A stretch of DNA of 64,000 nucleotides. Origin: CADEDV01 sp048498035 (lineage in GTDB: Bacteria; Bacteroidota; Bacteroidia; Chitinophagales; Chitinophagaceae). Shown in pieces: positions 42,913 to 50,920 of the stretch (position 1 is the stretch's first letter; each line of letters opens with the position of its first letter). The DNA is taken from the NCBI GenBank assembly GCA_048498035.1, contig JBEHYT010000019.1:1-64000 (forward strand). Direction: 5' to 3'. The notes below the pieces were generated by a model. That model searched no databases and was not told where the DNA came from. It worked only from the letters and a program-made list of their open reading frames with translations. The position numbers were made by a program, and so were the translations under genes.

Positions 42913-42935
42913 TTCGGCGATTCGGTAATGGCAAT
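42895..42935 (+). repeat. Octamer array at the 3' end of the DUF4932-like gene
   Basis: ATTCGATA, ATTCGTTA, ATTCGGCG, ATTCGGTA, then ATGG, in the sense of the gene. It covers the last codons and provides the TAA stop. Confidence 0.8.
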
Positions 42936-43036
42936 TACAGAATCCTTGTGCCCGGGGAGAATTTTATTACACAACCGAAATTATCATTGCTTTCAAATAA
43001 TGGAAACGGATTGTCAAGCCGGTCAAATTCCTATTG

Positions 43037-43140
43037 CGTACTTTGCGCGACCTTTGCGTTCATTGCGTTACAAAAAGAAGTTCTTCATAAACATAGTATC
43101 GCGAAGTACGCCAGGAACCGCAGAGGACGCGAGAGAAGGT
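43037..43140 (+). repeat. Copy of a dispersed intergenic repeat
   Basis: Carries CTTTGCGTTCATTGCGTT, then CAAAAAGAAGTTCTTCATAA, TAGTATCGCGAAGTACGCC and GGAACCGCAG. This matches in order the 40775-40857 copy (in reverse) and the core of the 235-bp tandem repeat. Confidence 0.5.
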
Positions 43141-43159
43141 GAAAAGTGAAAGATAAAAA

Positions 43160-43415
43160 TTAAAAGGTGAACGAAAATAGAGAATTCTCATTAATCACAT
43201 TAGCACATCAGCACATTTTTCTTCATTATCGAATCGTCGAATTAAAGAATTAGCAATCATTTTCACATTAGTACATCAGCACATTTTTCTTCATTGTCGA
43301 ATCAGCGAATCGTCGAATTAAGGAATTAATTTCCACATTAGCACATTTTCACATTATATCATTTTCCTCCATTATCGAATCAGCGAATCGCCGAATTAAT
43401 GAATTAAGGGGAGCA
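43160..43415 (-). repeat. Composite octamer arrays, about three units
   Basis: On the minus strand about three tandem composite units of 70-80 bases occur. Each unit is ATTCG octamers (such as ATTCGACG, ATTCGCTG, ATTCGATA), then AATGAAGAAAAATG, then ATGTG octamers (ATGTGCTG, ATGTGCTA, ATGTGAAA). The array leads away from the stop of the minus-strand T9SS gene. No gene occurs in the 540-base spacer. Confidence 0.8.
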
Positions 43416-43456
43416 GCTTTCGCCACCCCCCTTGCGGTTTCAATAAAACCCGAGCA

Positions 43457-44917
43457 TTATTGTTTTAAGACAACTACCTTCTTTGAAACTTGTTCTCCTG
43501 TTTCCGGTGCAATGATTTGAACCATATAAATGCCGGGGTTAAGATTAGTGATGGAAAGGTTGTTGGTAACCTCTTTCCAGCTTTTGATAGCTCTGCCACT
43601 CGCATCAAGCACTGTAATATCCCTTTTAAGGTTATCTGCCGGGAATACAACCGTGAAAGAGCCGGTTGATGTGGGATTGGGATAAACTACTGTATTCATT
43701 TTCTCGGTGCCATACCGTACAACGCGAACGGGACTATACCGGCTCTGGCCGTTCAGATCCACCTGGCGGATACGGTATTGGGTAATGCCTTTCGTTGCAT
43801 TCAGATCATTGTATGTATATCGAAGCAATGTATTGCTGTTCCCTCCATTTGCCAGGCTGTTCATATAGGCCACCTGCTGCCAAACTCCATTGATGTTGCG
43901 TTCAACACCAAACCCTGCTACGTCCTGCTCGCTTGCAGTTTCCCAAACAAGCGAAACCGTTTCTCCAACACGATTGGCAGTAAAAGACGAAAATTCTACC
44001 GGCAAAACGGTACAGGTATTTGTGACAAGAATTGCATTGCTGTTGTTAATGCCCGTAGCCGTTGCAACAACCCAAATGTCGAATTTGCTGCCGGGAACAT
44101 CTGATCCAAGGATCGTGTAGGGGCCAAACGTATTATAGGTAGTTCCGCTGGCGTCGCCCGTATTGGTAATTGTACGCGGTCCATCTACCACATTCAATTG
44201 GTCGTTGGCGTCAAAAATTCCAAAAGGCGCTACATCTTTATAAGCGGTGAATGTTACATTCCGGGTAGTCTTTGTTTGTATAGAAACAGTATAGGTGCGC
44301 GGGCTTGCGCCACAAGCCATCAGGCCGCGAAGCAGGGGCTCATCCGCCCTGATGGTAAGCCCGGTTACTCCGCAGGCAACATTTTTTCCGTTGTCATCCT
44401 GGGCCGACCAAACATCAGCAGTAAGGTTAAGCGGGTTGCAGTTGGGTGAAACTACCACAATGTTTTGGTAAAAAAAGCGCTGGTCACCGTTTGGCAATGT
44501 AGTCCGGCTTACGGAAATTCCATTTGATGTTTGCGGAACAATTGAATTATCCGGCCCGTACGTGCCTGAAATCACCGGTGTACCACTTACATAGTTTGTC
44601 GCGATTGTTTGAAGAAGGGGTTTGGGAAGTGATGCGCCACCATTCAATTCATTTTTCTTAGGTCCTGGTCCATTAGGATAACTGATCCCGGGATATTCTG
44701 TGGCATCCCATAAATGGATGTATGACCATTTGTTTCCGCCGTTGTTGCTGATATCATAGGTCAGGTCAAACCGGGTGGTGCATCCACCGCCGGAGTTCGC
44801 GGTAACCGATTTGATATCGACGAGAATAGAACTTTGGTTAATGACGCATTGCGCATCTGCACGGTTGGCGAAAATGATGATAGCCATCATCGCCAGAAGG
44901 GGTAAAATCTTTTTCAT
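43457..44917 (-). CDS. Type IX secretion cargo protein with type A sorting domain
   Basis: A 486-residue secreted protein. Signal peptide MKKILPLLAMMAIIIFANRADA (cleaved near residue 22). A large beta-rich body follows with Thr/Asn/Gly-rich strands. The C-terminal ~80 residues are a type A sorting domain: VVYPNPTSTGSFTVVFPA, then DITVLDASGRAIKSWK, and LNPGIYMVQIIAPETGEQVSKKVVVLKQ at the end. An adjoining segment (LVWETASEQDVAGFGVERNING...YRIRQVDLNGQSRYSP) is the fibronectin-like spacer commonly found before such tails. It should be exported to the cell surface by the T9SS; ligand or activity unknown. Confidence 0.9.
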   Translation of the reverse strand: MKKILPLLAMMAIIIFANRADAQCVINQSSILVDIKSVTANSGGGCTTRFDLTYDISNNGGNKWSYIHLWDATEYPGISYPNGPGPKKNELNGGASLPKPLLQTIATNYVSGTPVISGTYGPDNSIVPQTSNGISVSRTTLPNGDQRFFYQNIVVVSPNCNPLNLTADVWSAQDDNGKNVACGVTGLTIRADEPLLRGLMACGASPRTYTVSIQTKTTRNVTFTAYKDVAPFGIFDANDQLNVVDGPRTITNTGDASGTTYNTFGPYTILGSDVPGSKFDIWVVATATGINNSNAILVTNTCTVLPVEFSSFTANRVGETVSLVWETASEQDVAGFGVERNINGVWQQVAYMNSLANGGNSNTLLRYTYNDLNATKGITQYRIRQVDLNGQSRYSPVRVVRYGTEKMNTVVYPNPTSTGSFTVVFPADNLKRDITVLDASGRAIKSWKEVTNNLSITNLNPGIYMVQIIAPETGEQVSKKVVVLKQ

Positions 44918-45283
44918 GCTCTTAGGTTTAGTAATCGAAATATGATACCGTGGTCATCATGGAATGGAACTGGGTATGCATAGGGATTAGAAATACCTGG
45001 CAGGAATTGCCCGTAGCATTTTGGTATCGGTGGTTGGTTTGAGCCAAAGGAGGATTTTCAGAGGGGATAACGATGATCTTTCAGCAGGAGAATGAACAGT
45101 AACAGTGTGTCTTCGATATAAAAATAGAAATCTTTTTAATAGAGGCAAAATATAGCATGTAGGCGTTTTACTACACGCATGTAGTTGTAGACTTAAAGAT
45201 CATCTGGCATAGAAGCGACGTGCGCAAAGTGCAGATAAATATAATTGATTATCAATTTGTTATTGTTTTGCTGTCAGTCTGTT
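44918..45283. other. Intergenic region without a recognised gene
   Basis: 366 bases upstream of the T9SS gene and after the nucleoid-associated gene. It has an AT-rich middle with a minus-strand TATTTTTA (near 45117-45124) as a distant promoter candidate for the T9SS gene. No ORF of plausible composition, no octamer array and no clear hairpin. Confidence 0.4.
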
Positions 45284-46333
45284 TCAGCTTTCCTCTTTGA
45301 AATATAATTTATAATATTTCCGCCCGGTTTCGTCAATGCCCTGTTCAATCAGTTCAGGGTTGCCGTGTACATAGATGTGGAAATTGCGATCGAGTTTGAT
45401 CACGCTTTTAAAAATGCGCGCCTGTTTTTTCAACGCTGGAAGAGATACATCAAAGTTGCCGGCAATATCCAGGTCGTGCTGCGTGATATACCGTGACCCA
45501 AATTCCCGGTATTGCTCAATTGTATCTTCATCGCGAAATACCGTTTTTTCAAAATCCTTGATATCAAACTGTTCATTCTCCTTGAAATAACTGACGGAGC
45601 GTTGTAGCAGATCAATTTGCTCCGTACGGGAAACCTCACCTGATTCCGGCAGCGACGTCATAACGAATTGTTTGGTCAGTTGCAGCAGGTTAGCGGTGTG
45701 GTGATAATTGTCGTTTTGCGGTCGCAGCTGTAAAAAGTCACGCTTCCAATAAAGTGCTTCATCTCCCTTGCTGCCGCCATCTGCCAGGTACACTGTGTAG
45801 CCCTCGTCTTCATTTTTATTCAGGATCAGGCAGCCTTTGTCCGGCTGTTTGGTGTTGATGCCTTGCCGAACTGCCAGCGCTGATTTCTTCTGTTCCACTG
45901 CTACATCCAGATAGCGATCATAGCCTTCTGATTTGAAAATGCCCAATGCGTCTACCGGTTTATTTTCAAACAAAATATCTTTAAAGAGCACAACATAAAA
46001 TTCGCCGGCTTTTATTTTTGGATGGGTCGAAACTTCGTAGAGTAGTGCCGCCAGTTGGCGCGATTTTTCTCCCAGGCCATCGGGGTTGCTGAAGATGTCG
46101 GCCGCAATTGTATTGACCTCGTTCATCTTCAATTCCACGGGGTGCGAAAAATTGAATGCGGGTGTGTCTGCAAAAGGCTTCAGAAAAAAATGTTGCAGCG
46201 TAGCTGCTGTGTCGGCATCCAGGTTTTCAGGAGTAAACAGGTTATCGGTGGCGAGAAAATTGTCGTCATTCGTCTTATTGCCAACCCAATGCATAGCCAT
46301 CGAGTGAAGCGCCGTATTTCCAAATTCGAGCAT
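45284..46333 (-). CDS. Nucleoid-associated protein (NdpA/YejK-like)
   Basis: A 349-residue protein of the nucleoid-associated family: ALHSMAMHWVGNKTNDDNFLATDNLF at the start, then FSNPDGLGEKSRQLAALLYEVSTHPKIKAGEFYVVLFKDI and DALGIFKSEGYDRYLDV. The family binds DNA and is spread across bacteria; in E. coli YejK is nucleoid-linked and its precise job is open. The start at 46333 (MLEFGNTALHS) replaces an upstream in-frame start at 46420, because a perfect -7 box lies between the two. Confidence 0.85.
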   Translation of the reverse strand: MLEFGNTALHSMAMHWVGNKTNDDNFLATDNLFTPENLDADTAATLQHFFLKPFADTPAFNFSHPVELKMNEVNTIAADIFSNPDGLGEKSRQLAALLYEVSTHPKIKAGEFYVVLFKDILFENKPVDALGIFKSEGYDRYLDVAVEQKKSALAVRQGINTKQPDKGCLILNKNEDEGYTVYLADGGSKGDEALYWKRDFLQLRPQNDNYHHTANLLQLTKQFVMTSLPESGEVSRTEQIDLLQRSVSYFKENEQFDIKDFEKTVFRDEDTIEQYREFGSRYITQHDLDIAGNFDVSLPALKKQARIFKSVIKLDRNFHIYVHGNPELIEQGIDETGRKYYKLYFKEES

Positions 46334-46359
46334 GGGAATAGATTGATCAGTTGATCCGG

Positions 46360-46367
46360 CAAAAATA
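46360..46367 (-). promoter_or_regulatory. Promoter -7 element of the nucleoid-associated gene
   Basis: Minus strand TATTTTTG, a perfect TAnnTTTG, 26 bases before the chosen ATG. Confidence 0.55.
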
Positions 46368-46472
46368 GGGTAACGGAAAGAAAGCACGTCGTCATTATAT
46401 GCATTACCCGGAAGCCACAAAGGCGCGTTTTATGTGGGTGTATGCTGATTTGCCTCTTTTTGCATTTTCCTG

Positions 46473-46480
46473 TATTTTTA
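46473..46480 (+). promoter_or_regulatory. Promoter -7 element of the DUF2200 gene
   Basis: TATTTTTA, one mismatch to TAnnTTTG, 40 bases before the ATG at 46521. Confidence 0.4.
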
Positions 46481-46520
46481 GAAGCCACGGTTTTGCAATC
46501 AGTAAACTCAAATAGAAACG

Positions 46521-46886
46521 ATGAATACATCAGCTGCCGCCAATGAGCGGATCGCAAAAATGACATTTGGGTCGGTGTACCCGCTCTACCTTGCCAAAGT
46601 TGAGAAAAAAGGACGCACGCAGGAGGAACTGGATGCCGTGATCAGCTGGCTAACGGGATTTGGTAGCAAAAAATTGCGGGAACTTGCAGAGGCAAAGGTG
46701 AGTTTCGAATCCTTTTTTAAGCAGGCAAAGCTAAATACCAATGCACATCTTATAACCGGCGTTATCTGCGGCTATCGTGTGGAGGATATCGAAGATCCGC
46801 TGACGCAGAAGGTGCGCTACCTGGATAAGCTGGTGGATGAACTTGCCAAAGGCCGGAAGTTAGAGAAGATATTCCGCGGCACGTAA
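46521..46886 (+). CDS. DUF2200 protein
   Basis: A 121-residue protein matching DUF2200: RIAKMTFGSVYPLYLAKVEKKGRTQEELDAVISWLTGF, then INTNAHLITGVICGYRVEDIEDPLTQKVRYLDKLVDELAKG-type sequence here beginning KLNTNAHLITGVICGYRVED. The family is small, cytoplasmic and helical, with no known function. Single gene, divergent from the nucleoid-associated gene. Confidence 0.9.
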   Translation: MNTSAAANERIAKMTFGSVYPLYLAKVEKKGRTQEELDAVISWLTGFGSKKLRELAEAKVSFESFFKQAKLNTNAHLITGVICGYRVEDIEDPLTQKVRYLDKLVDELAKGRKLEKIFRGT

Positions 46887-46979
46887 TAGTTGTAGCCCGA
46901 AGCACTGCCACCATGTTCACGCCGGAATTTATATAATACGGTTAAATTGAGAGCGCAATGACCCATAACCAGGACGTCT

Positions 46980-47594
46980 ATGTTTTCTATAGTTATCGGT
47001 AGTTTATTGATTAGCCTGTTGCACGCGCTGATACCCAACCACTGGTTGCCAATCCTTGCTATTAGTCGCCGTGAAAACTGGAGTCTGCCGGAAACGATCA
47101 GGGTTACGCTTATTGCCGGGTTAGCGCATGTGACCAGCACTGTGATCGTAGGTTTGGTTCTTGCCTTAATAGGCAGCGAATTGTCGGCGCACGTGGAGCA
47201 TTTTACCCGTTTCATCGGCCCGTCGTTGCTCATCCTTTTGGGATTTTATTTTATCCGGCAACATTATCGTCATCATCATTTTCATTTGGAGGAGGGGATT
47301 GCAGGCGGCCGCAGCAAAAAGGCGATCATCCTGGCCCTGGTAATGGCGATGTCGCTGTCACCCTGTATGGAAATTGAAGGGTATTTCTTGCTGGCGGGCA
47401 ACCTGGGCTGGTATTATTTTGGATTGATTGCGCTGATGTATGCAATCATCACACTGGTGGGGATGGCCATTTGGGTACGCATCGTGTACAGAGGCCTCAT
47501 CAAATTAAACTGGCACCGACTGGAGCATAATGCCGGTATCATCACCGGTGTTATTTTGATCGCCACCGGAATTGTTTCATTTTTTATCTACTAA
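46980..47594 (+). CDS. Membrane protein with His-rich loop, P-type ATPase partner
   Basis: A 204-residue polytopic protein with about six transmembrane segments, starting LLISLLHALIPNHWLPILAIS (His-Ala-x-x-Pro-x-His, a motif common in NicO/RcnA- and UreH-like metal transporters). A cytoplasmic or periplasmic loop carries HYRHHHFHLEE near residue 96-106, suited to binding a divalent metal. The SPCMEIEGYFLLAG segment includes Ser-Pro-Cys. The gene ends 3 bases before the ATG of the metal-transporting ATPase, so the two form one operon and probably handle the same metal. Confidence 0.8.
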   Translation: MFSIVIGSLLISLLHALIPNHWLPILAISRRENWSLPETIRVTLIAGLAHVTSTVIVGLVLALIGSELSAHVEHFTRFIGPSLLILLGFYFIRQHYRHHHFHLEEGIAGGRSKKAIILALVMAMSLSPCMEIEGYFLLAGNLGWYYFGLIALMYAIITLVGMAIWVRIVYRGLIKLNWHRLEHNAGIITGVILIATGIVSFFIY

Positions 47595-47597
47595 TTC

Positions 47598-49631
47598 ATG
47601 AGTTCAGGAAAATCATCCTCCAATCCCAAAGAACATCTCAATCACCCGCAGGAGCAATCGCATCCTCACCAACATGGCGGTGGAACCCACCCGCACAGCG
47701 GGTGGTTGGACACCCGAACTGAATTATACTTTTCTATTGCGGCAGGCTTGTTGCTGGTTGCCGGTTTCTTAATTCGAAAAATGCTTCCCGATGCACCTGT
47801 CGGCCTGGCGCTCGCGCTTTTTATTGGCACCTATATTTTTGGTGGGTTTTTCGCAATACGGGAAACGATTCGAAGCCTGGGGAGAGGGAAATTTGAGATT
47901 GATTTCCTGATGATCGTTGCGGCCGCCGGCGCTGCGGCGCTCGACAAATGGGCAGAAGGCGGCCTTCTCCTGTTCCTGTTCAGCCTCGGGCATTCACTGG
48001 AGCATATGGCCATGGAAAAGGCAAGGAAGTCTATCGAGGCGCTTGCCGGCCTGGCGCCCCGGGTTGCTACGGTGAAACGAGATGGCAGGCAACAGGAAAT
48101 TCCAATCGAGCAACTCCGGGTTGGCGATCTCGTGATTGTTAAACCCAACTCTAAAATCCCGGCAGATGGAGTTGTAGTGGCCGGCAACAGTTCCGTGAAC
48201 CAGGCACCGATCACCGGCGAAAGCATACCCGTAGACAAGAGCCCGGTAGATGATCCCGATGCACCAATCCGGGATGACAAAGCCGTGAATGCGAATCACA
48301 AGGTATTTGCAGGAAGTATCAACGGCGCAAGCGTACTGGAGATCAGAACGCTCAAGGAAGCAAAAGATTCCACATTGGCACGCGTTGTGAAGATGGTCAG
48401 GGAAGCCGAGCAGCAGCAGAGCCCGACACAGCAATTCACGAAGAAAATTGAACGGTATTATGTTCCGGCAGTTTTGATACTCGTCGTTTTACTGATGTTT
48501 GCGTTCCTGGTTGTCAATGAAAAATTTGCAGATAGTTTTTACCGAGCGATGGCGGTATTGGTGGCAGCCAGCCCCTGTGCGCTGGCTATTTCTACACCAA
48601 GTGCGGTATTGAGCGGTGTCGCCCGTGCTGCAAGACAGGGCGTGCTGGTAAAAGGAGGGAGGCCGCTTGAAGATCTCGGCGTACTTACCGCCATCGCGTT
48701 TGATAAAACCGGTACGCTTACAGAGGGCAAGCCGAAACTGACCCATGCAATTGCTTTTGATGGGGTATCGGAAACAGAACTTCTTGAAATAGCGGTAGCA
48801 GTGGAACGCCTGAGCGATCATCCGCTTGCTGCCGCTATTGTAAAAGGCGCATTGGAAAAGTTGGGTAATGGGCAAGTGGGAGAGGCCCGGGATCTTAGAG
48901 CAGTAGCAGGTAAGGGAATCGAAGCATTCTATAAGGATCATCAAATTACTATCGGGAATGCAGAGCTTTTTATGAATGATAAAACAGCGGGCATCCCGAA
49001 TGATGTTGAGCAGCAACTGGTTGCTCTTCAGCAACAAGGCAACACGGCAATGGTGGTGCGACGAAACGATGTATTTATCGGCATTGTAGCAGTAATGGAT
49101 ACACCGCGCAAAGAAGCAGCGACTGTGTTGAATGAATTAAAAGCAATGGGCATCCGGAAAATGGTAATGCTTACAGGAGACAATCAACGTGTAGCCGATG
49201 CAATTGCCAAAGAAGTTGGACTCACCGATGCACGCGGAGATTTATTACCGGAAGAAAAAGTAGCCGCGATCAGTGAACTGCGCCGGCAGGAAAACGGGCT
49301 GGCCATGGTAGGAGACGGAGTAAATGATGCACCAGCGATGGCGAAGAGCACAGTGGGAATAGCCATGGGCGCTGCAGGTAGCGATGTAGCGCTGGAAACA
49401 GCAGACATCGCCCTGATGGCAGACCGGCTCGACAATCTTCCCTTTGCGATTGCACTGAGCAGGAAAAGCAAGCGTATTATTCATCAAAACCTGTTTATCA
49501 GTATGGGCATGGTAGCCATCCTGGTTCCGCTTACTATCCTCGGAATTGCCAATATCGGGCCCGCCGTGGCGGCACACGAAGGCTCAACATTGCTGGTAGT
49601 GCTCAATGCGCTCCGGTTACTCGCCAAATAA
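47598..49631 (+). CDS. P1B-4-type heavy-metal-translocating ATPase
   Basis: A 677-residue P-type ATPase. The first 35 residues are His/Pro-rich (HPQEQSHPHQHGGGTHPHSG) in place of a Cys-based HMA domain. The membrane metal motif is SPC (AASPCALAI, near 324-332), phosphorylation site DKTGTLTEGKPK near 368, HP locus SDHPLA, and GDGVNDAPAM. The last membrane helix has HEGST near 660. SPC plus HEGxT defines subgroup P1B-4, whose members export Co2+, Zn2+, Fe2+ or Ni2+ rather than Cu+. It is coupled to the His-loop membrane protein. Confidence 0.93.
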   Translation: MSSGKSSSNPKEHLNHPQEQSHPHQHGGGTHPHSGWLDTRTELYFSIAAGLLLVAGFLIRKMLPDAPVGLALALFIGTYIFGGFFAIRETIRSLGRGKFEIDFLMIVAAAGAAALDKWAEGGLLLFLFSLGHSLEHMAMEKARKSIEALAGLAPRVATVKRDGRQQEIPIEQLRVGDLVIVKPNSKIPADGVVVAGNSSVNQAPITGESIPVDKSPVDDPDAPIRDDKAVNANHKVFAGSINGASVLEIRTLKEAKDSTLARVVKMVREAEQQQSPTQQFTKKIERYYVPAVLILVVLLMFAFLVVNEKFADSFYRAMAVLVAASPCALAISTPSAVLSGVARAARQGVLVKGGRPLEDLGVLTAIAFDKTGTLTEGKPKLTHAIAFDGVSETELLEIAVAVERLSDHPLAAAIVKGALEKLGNGQVGEARDLRAVAGKGIEAFYKDHQITIGNAELFMNDKTAGIPNDVEQQLVALQQQGNTAMVVRRNDVFIGIVAVMDTPRKEAATVLNELKAMGIRKMVMLTGDNQRVADAIAKEVGLTDARGDLLPEEKVAAISELRRQENGLAMVGDGVNDAPAMAKSTVGIAMGAAGSDVALETADIALMADRLDNLPFAIALSRKSKRIIHQNLFISMGMVAILVPLTILGIANIGPAVAAHEGSTLLVVLNALRLLAK

Positions 49632-49740
49632 AATAGCTGTAATTGTACAGCCAGTGCCTGACTATGGCCCGGTTCTGCGCGCGGCAACTTTCCGACTTAT
49701 ATTTTATTGATTATGATGTTTTTTTGCACTGCAATTTGAT

Positions 49741-49754
49741 ATGATGCAGATCAT
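49741..49754. promoter_or_regulatory. Possible Crp/Fnr-type operator
   Basis: ATGAT-GCAG-ATCAT, a perfect 5-bp inverted repeat with 4-bp spacer. Its centre lies about 63 bases upstream of the predicted transcription start of the baeRF gene, the usual distance for a class I activator site. The binding factor is a guess. Confidence 0.3.
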
Positions 49755-49798
49755 GTAATTTCCTGACCGGCCTCAACTGCGCGGCGGCGTGGGAAAAC

Positions 49799-49806
49799 TA
49801 TTTTTA
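49799..49806 (+). promoter_or_regulatory. Promoter -7 element of the baeRF gene
   Basis: TATTTTTA, one mismatch to TAnnTTTG, 14 bases before the ATG at 49821. Confidence 0.4.
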
Positions 49807-49820
49807 AGAAAAATTGCTGT

Positions 49821-50915
49821 ATGGATGGTAAAATTGCCGAGTCTTTAACCGGTTTGTTACAGTCGGCCGGTCACCAGCCAGCGGTTACCATTATTCTCCC
49901 ATTTGAGCCCGTGATGAATTCCAGGGTGCAACTGGAACATGCATTGGAGAATGTCGTGAAAAGAGTGGAGAAAATGATCGTTGGAAATTACTCCGCCGAT
50001 GCTTGCCTAATGGTTTTGCAACGGTTGCAATCGCTCATTGAAACGATCAATTACAACAGTCCTCGGAAAAGTATTGCCATTTATGTGTCCCCTCTTTTTG
50101 AGAAGATACTCTACCTGGAAGTTATGCTTGAAGAGCGGGTAGAAGTTAGCGATTCATTTCACATCCGCGATGTAATTTATGCACGTAAGCAGGAACAAAA
50201 CTACCTGGTGCTGCTCCTCAGTGCGCGCGAAAGCCAGATATTGCTCGGGAATAGCCATTCCCTGATCAAGATCGTTGCTGACCCGATTCGTCATGCCAGC
50301 CAGTACGTCAACGATATTCCTGAAAAGGTCGGCAATTTCTCAGATACTACTTCACGAAAGGAAGTTTTGATGGACAAATTCCTTCATCACATTGATAAGG
50401 CACTTGATATTATCCTGGACAATTATCCATTCCCACTCTTTGTGATGGGCACGGATCGTATCACCGGCCACTTCAAACAACTCACGCATCATGGTAAAAT
50501 TGCCGTGGCCTGTATACACGGCAATTATGAAGAGGCGGGCGCCGAAGAACTGATGAAGGTGCTGCAGCCCTACATTGCTGATTGGAAGGCGCTAAAAACA
50601 AGAGATCTCATAAACCGTCTTGACGACGCGAAAGGCAATCGGCGGCTTGCAACAGGAATGCGCGAAGTTTGGCAGGAAGCGATGAGTAATAAGGGGCAAT
50701 TGCTGGTGGTGGAAAAAGGGTTTACATTTCAATTTGATGATACGCATCACACTTCCACAAGAAAGTGGCCGGGATCCAGCCGAATTTCTTACGTTCGTGA
50801 TGCCGTTGACCAGGTAATTGAAAAGACGCTTGAAAGCGGTGGTGATGTAGAATTTGTAGATGATGACCTCCTGGGCGACTATGATCACATTGCACTTATT
50901 CAATATTATCCCTGA
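49821..50915 (+). CDS. Bacterial archaeo-eukaryotic release-factor-like (baeRF3-type) protein
   Basis: A 364-residue protein. The N-terminal domain begins GHQPAVTIILPFEP and SRVQLEHALENVVKRVEKMI, as in baeRF family 3, followed by YVSPLFEKILYLEVMLEERVEVSDSFHIRDVIYA. The C-terminal domain resembles the eRF1/Pelota-like L7Ae-type fold (HGNYEEAGAEELMKV; LESGGDVEFVDDDLLGDYDHIALI). No GGQ peptide-release motif is seen, so it may bind stalled ribosomes without cleaving peptides, or act elsewhere in stress. It starts an operon with the PLD and YdjM-like genes (5-base gaps). Confidence 0.8.
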   Translation: MDGKIAESLTGLLQSAGHQPAVTIILPFEPVMNSRVQLEHALENVVKRVEKMIVGNYSADACLMVLQRLQSLIETINYNSPRKSIAIYVSPLFEKILYLEVMLEERVEVSDSFHIRDVIYARKQEQNYLVLLLSARESQILLGNSHSLIKIVADPIRHASQYVNDIPEKVGNFSDTTSRKEVLMDKFLHHIDKALDIILDNYPFPLFVMGTDRITGHFKQLTHHGKIAVACIHGNYEEAGAEELMKVLQPYIADWKALKTRDLINRLDDAKGNRRLATGMREVWQEAMSNKGQLLVVEKGFTFQFDDTHHTSTRKWPGSSRISYVRDAVDQVIEKTLESGGDVEFVDDDLLGDYDHIALIQYYP

Positions 50916-50920
50916 ACAGT

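Noticed and set aside
13204..43415. Octamer arrays as CRISPR repeats
   Set aside because: There is no repeat-spacer alternation with a constant long repeat, and no cas genes occur in the window.
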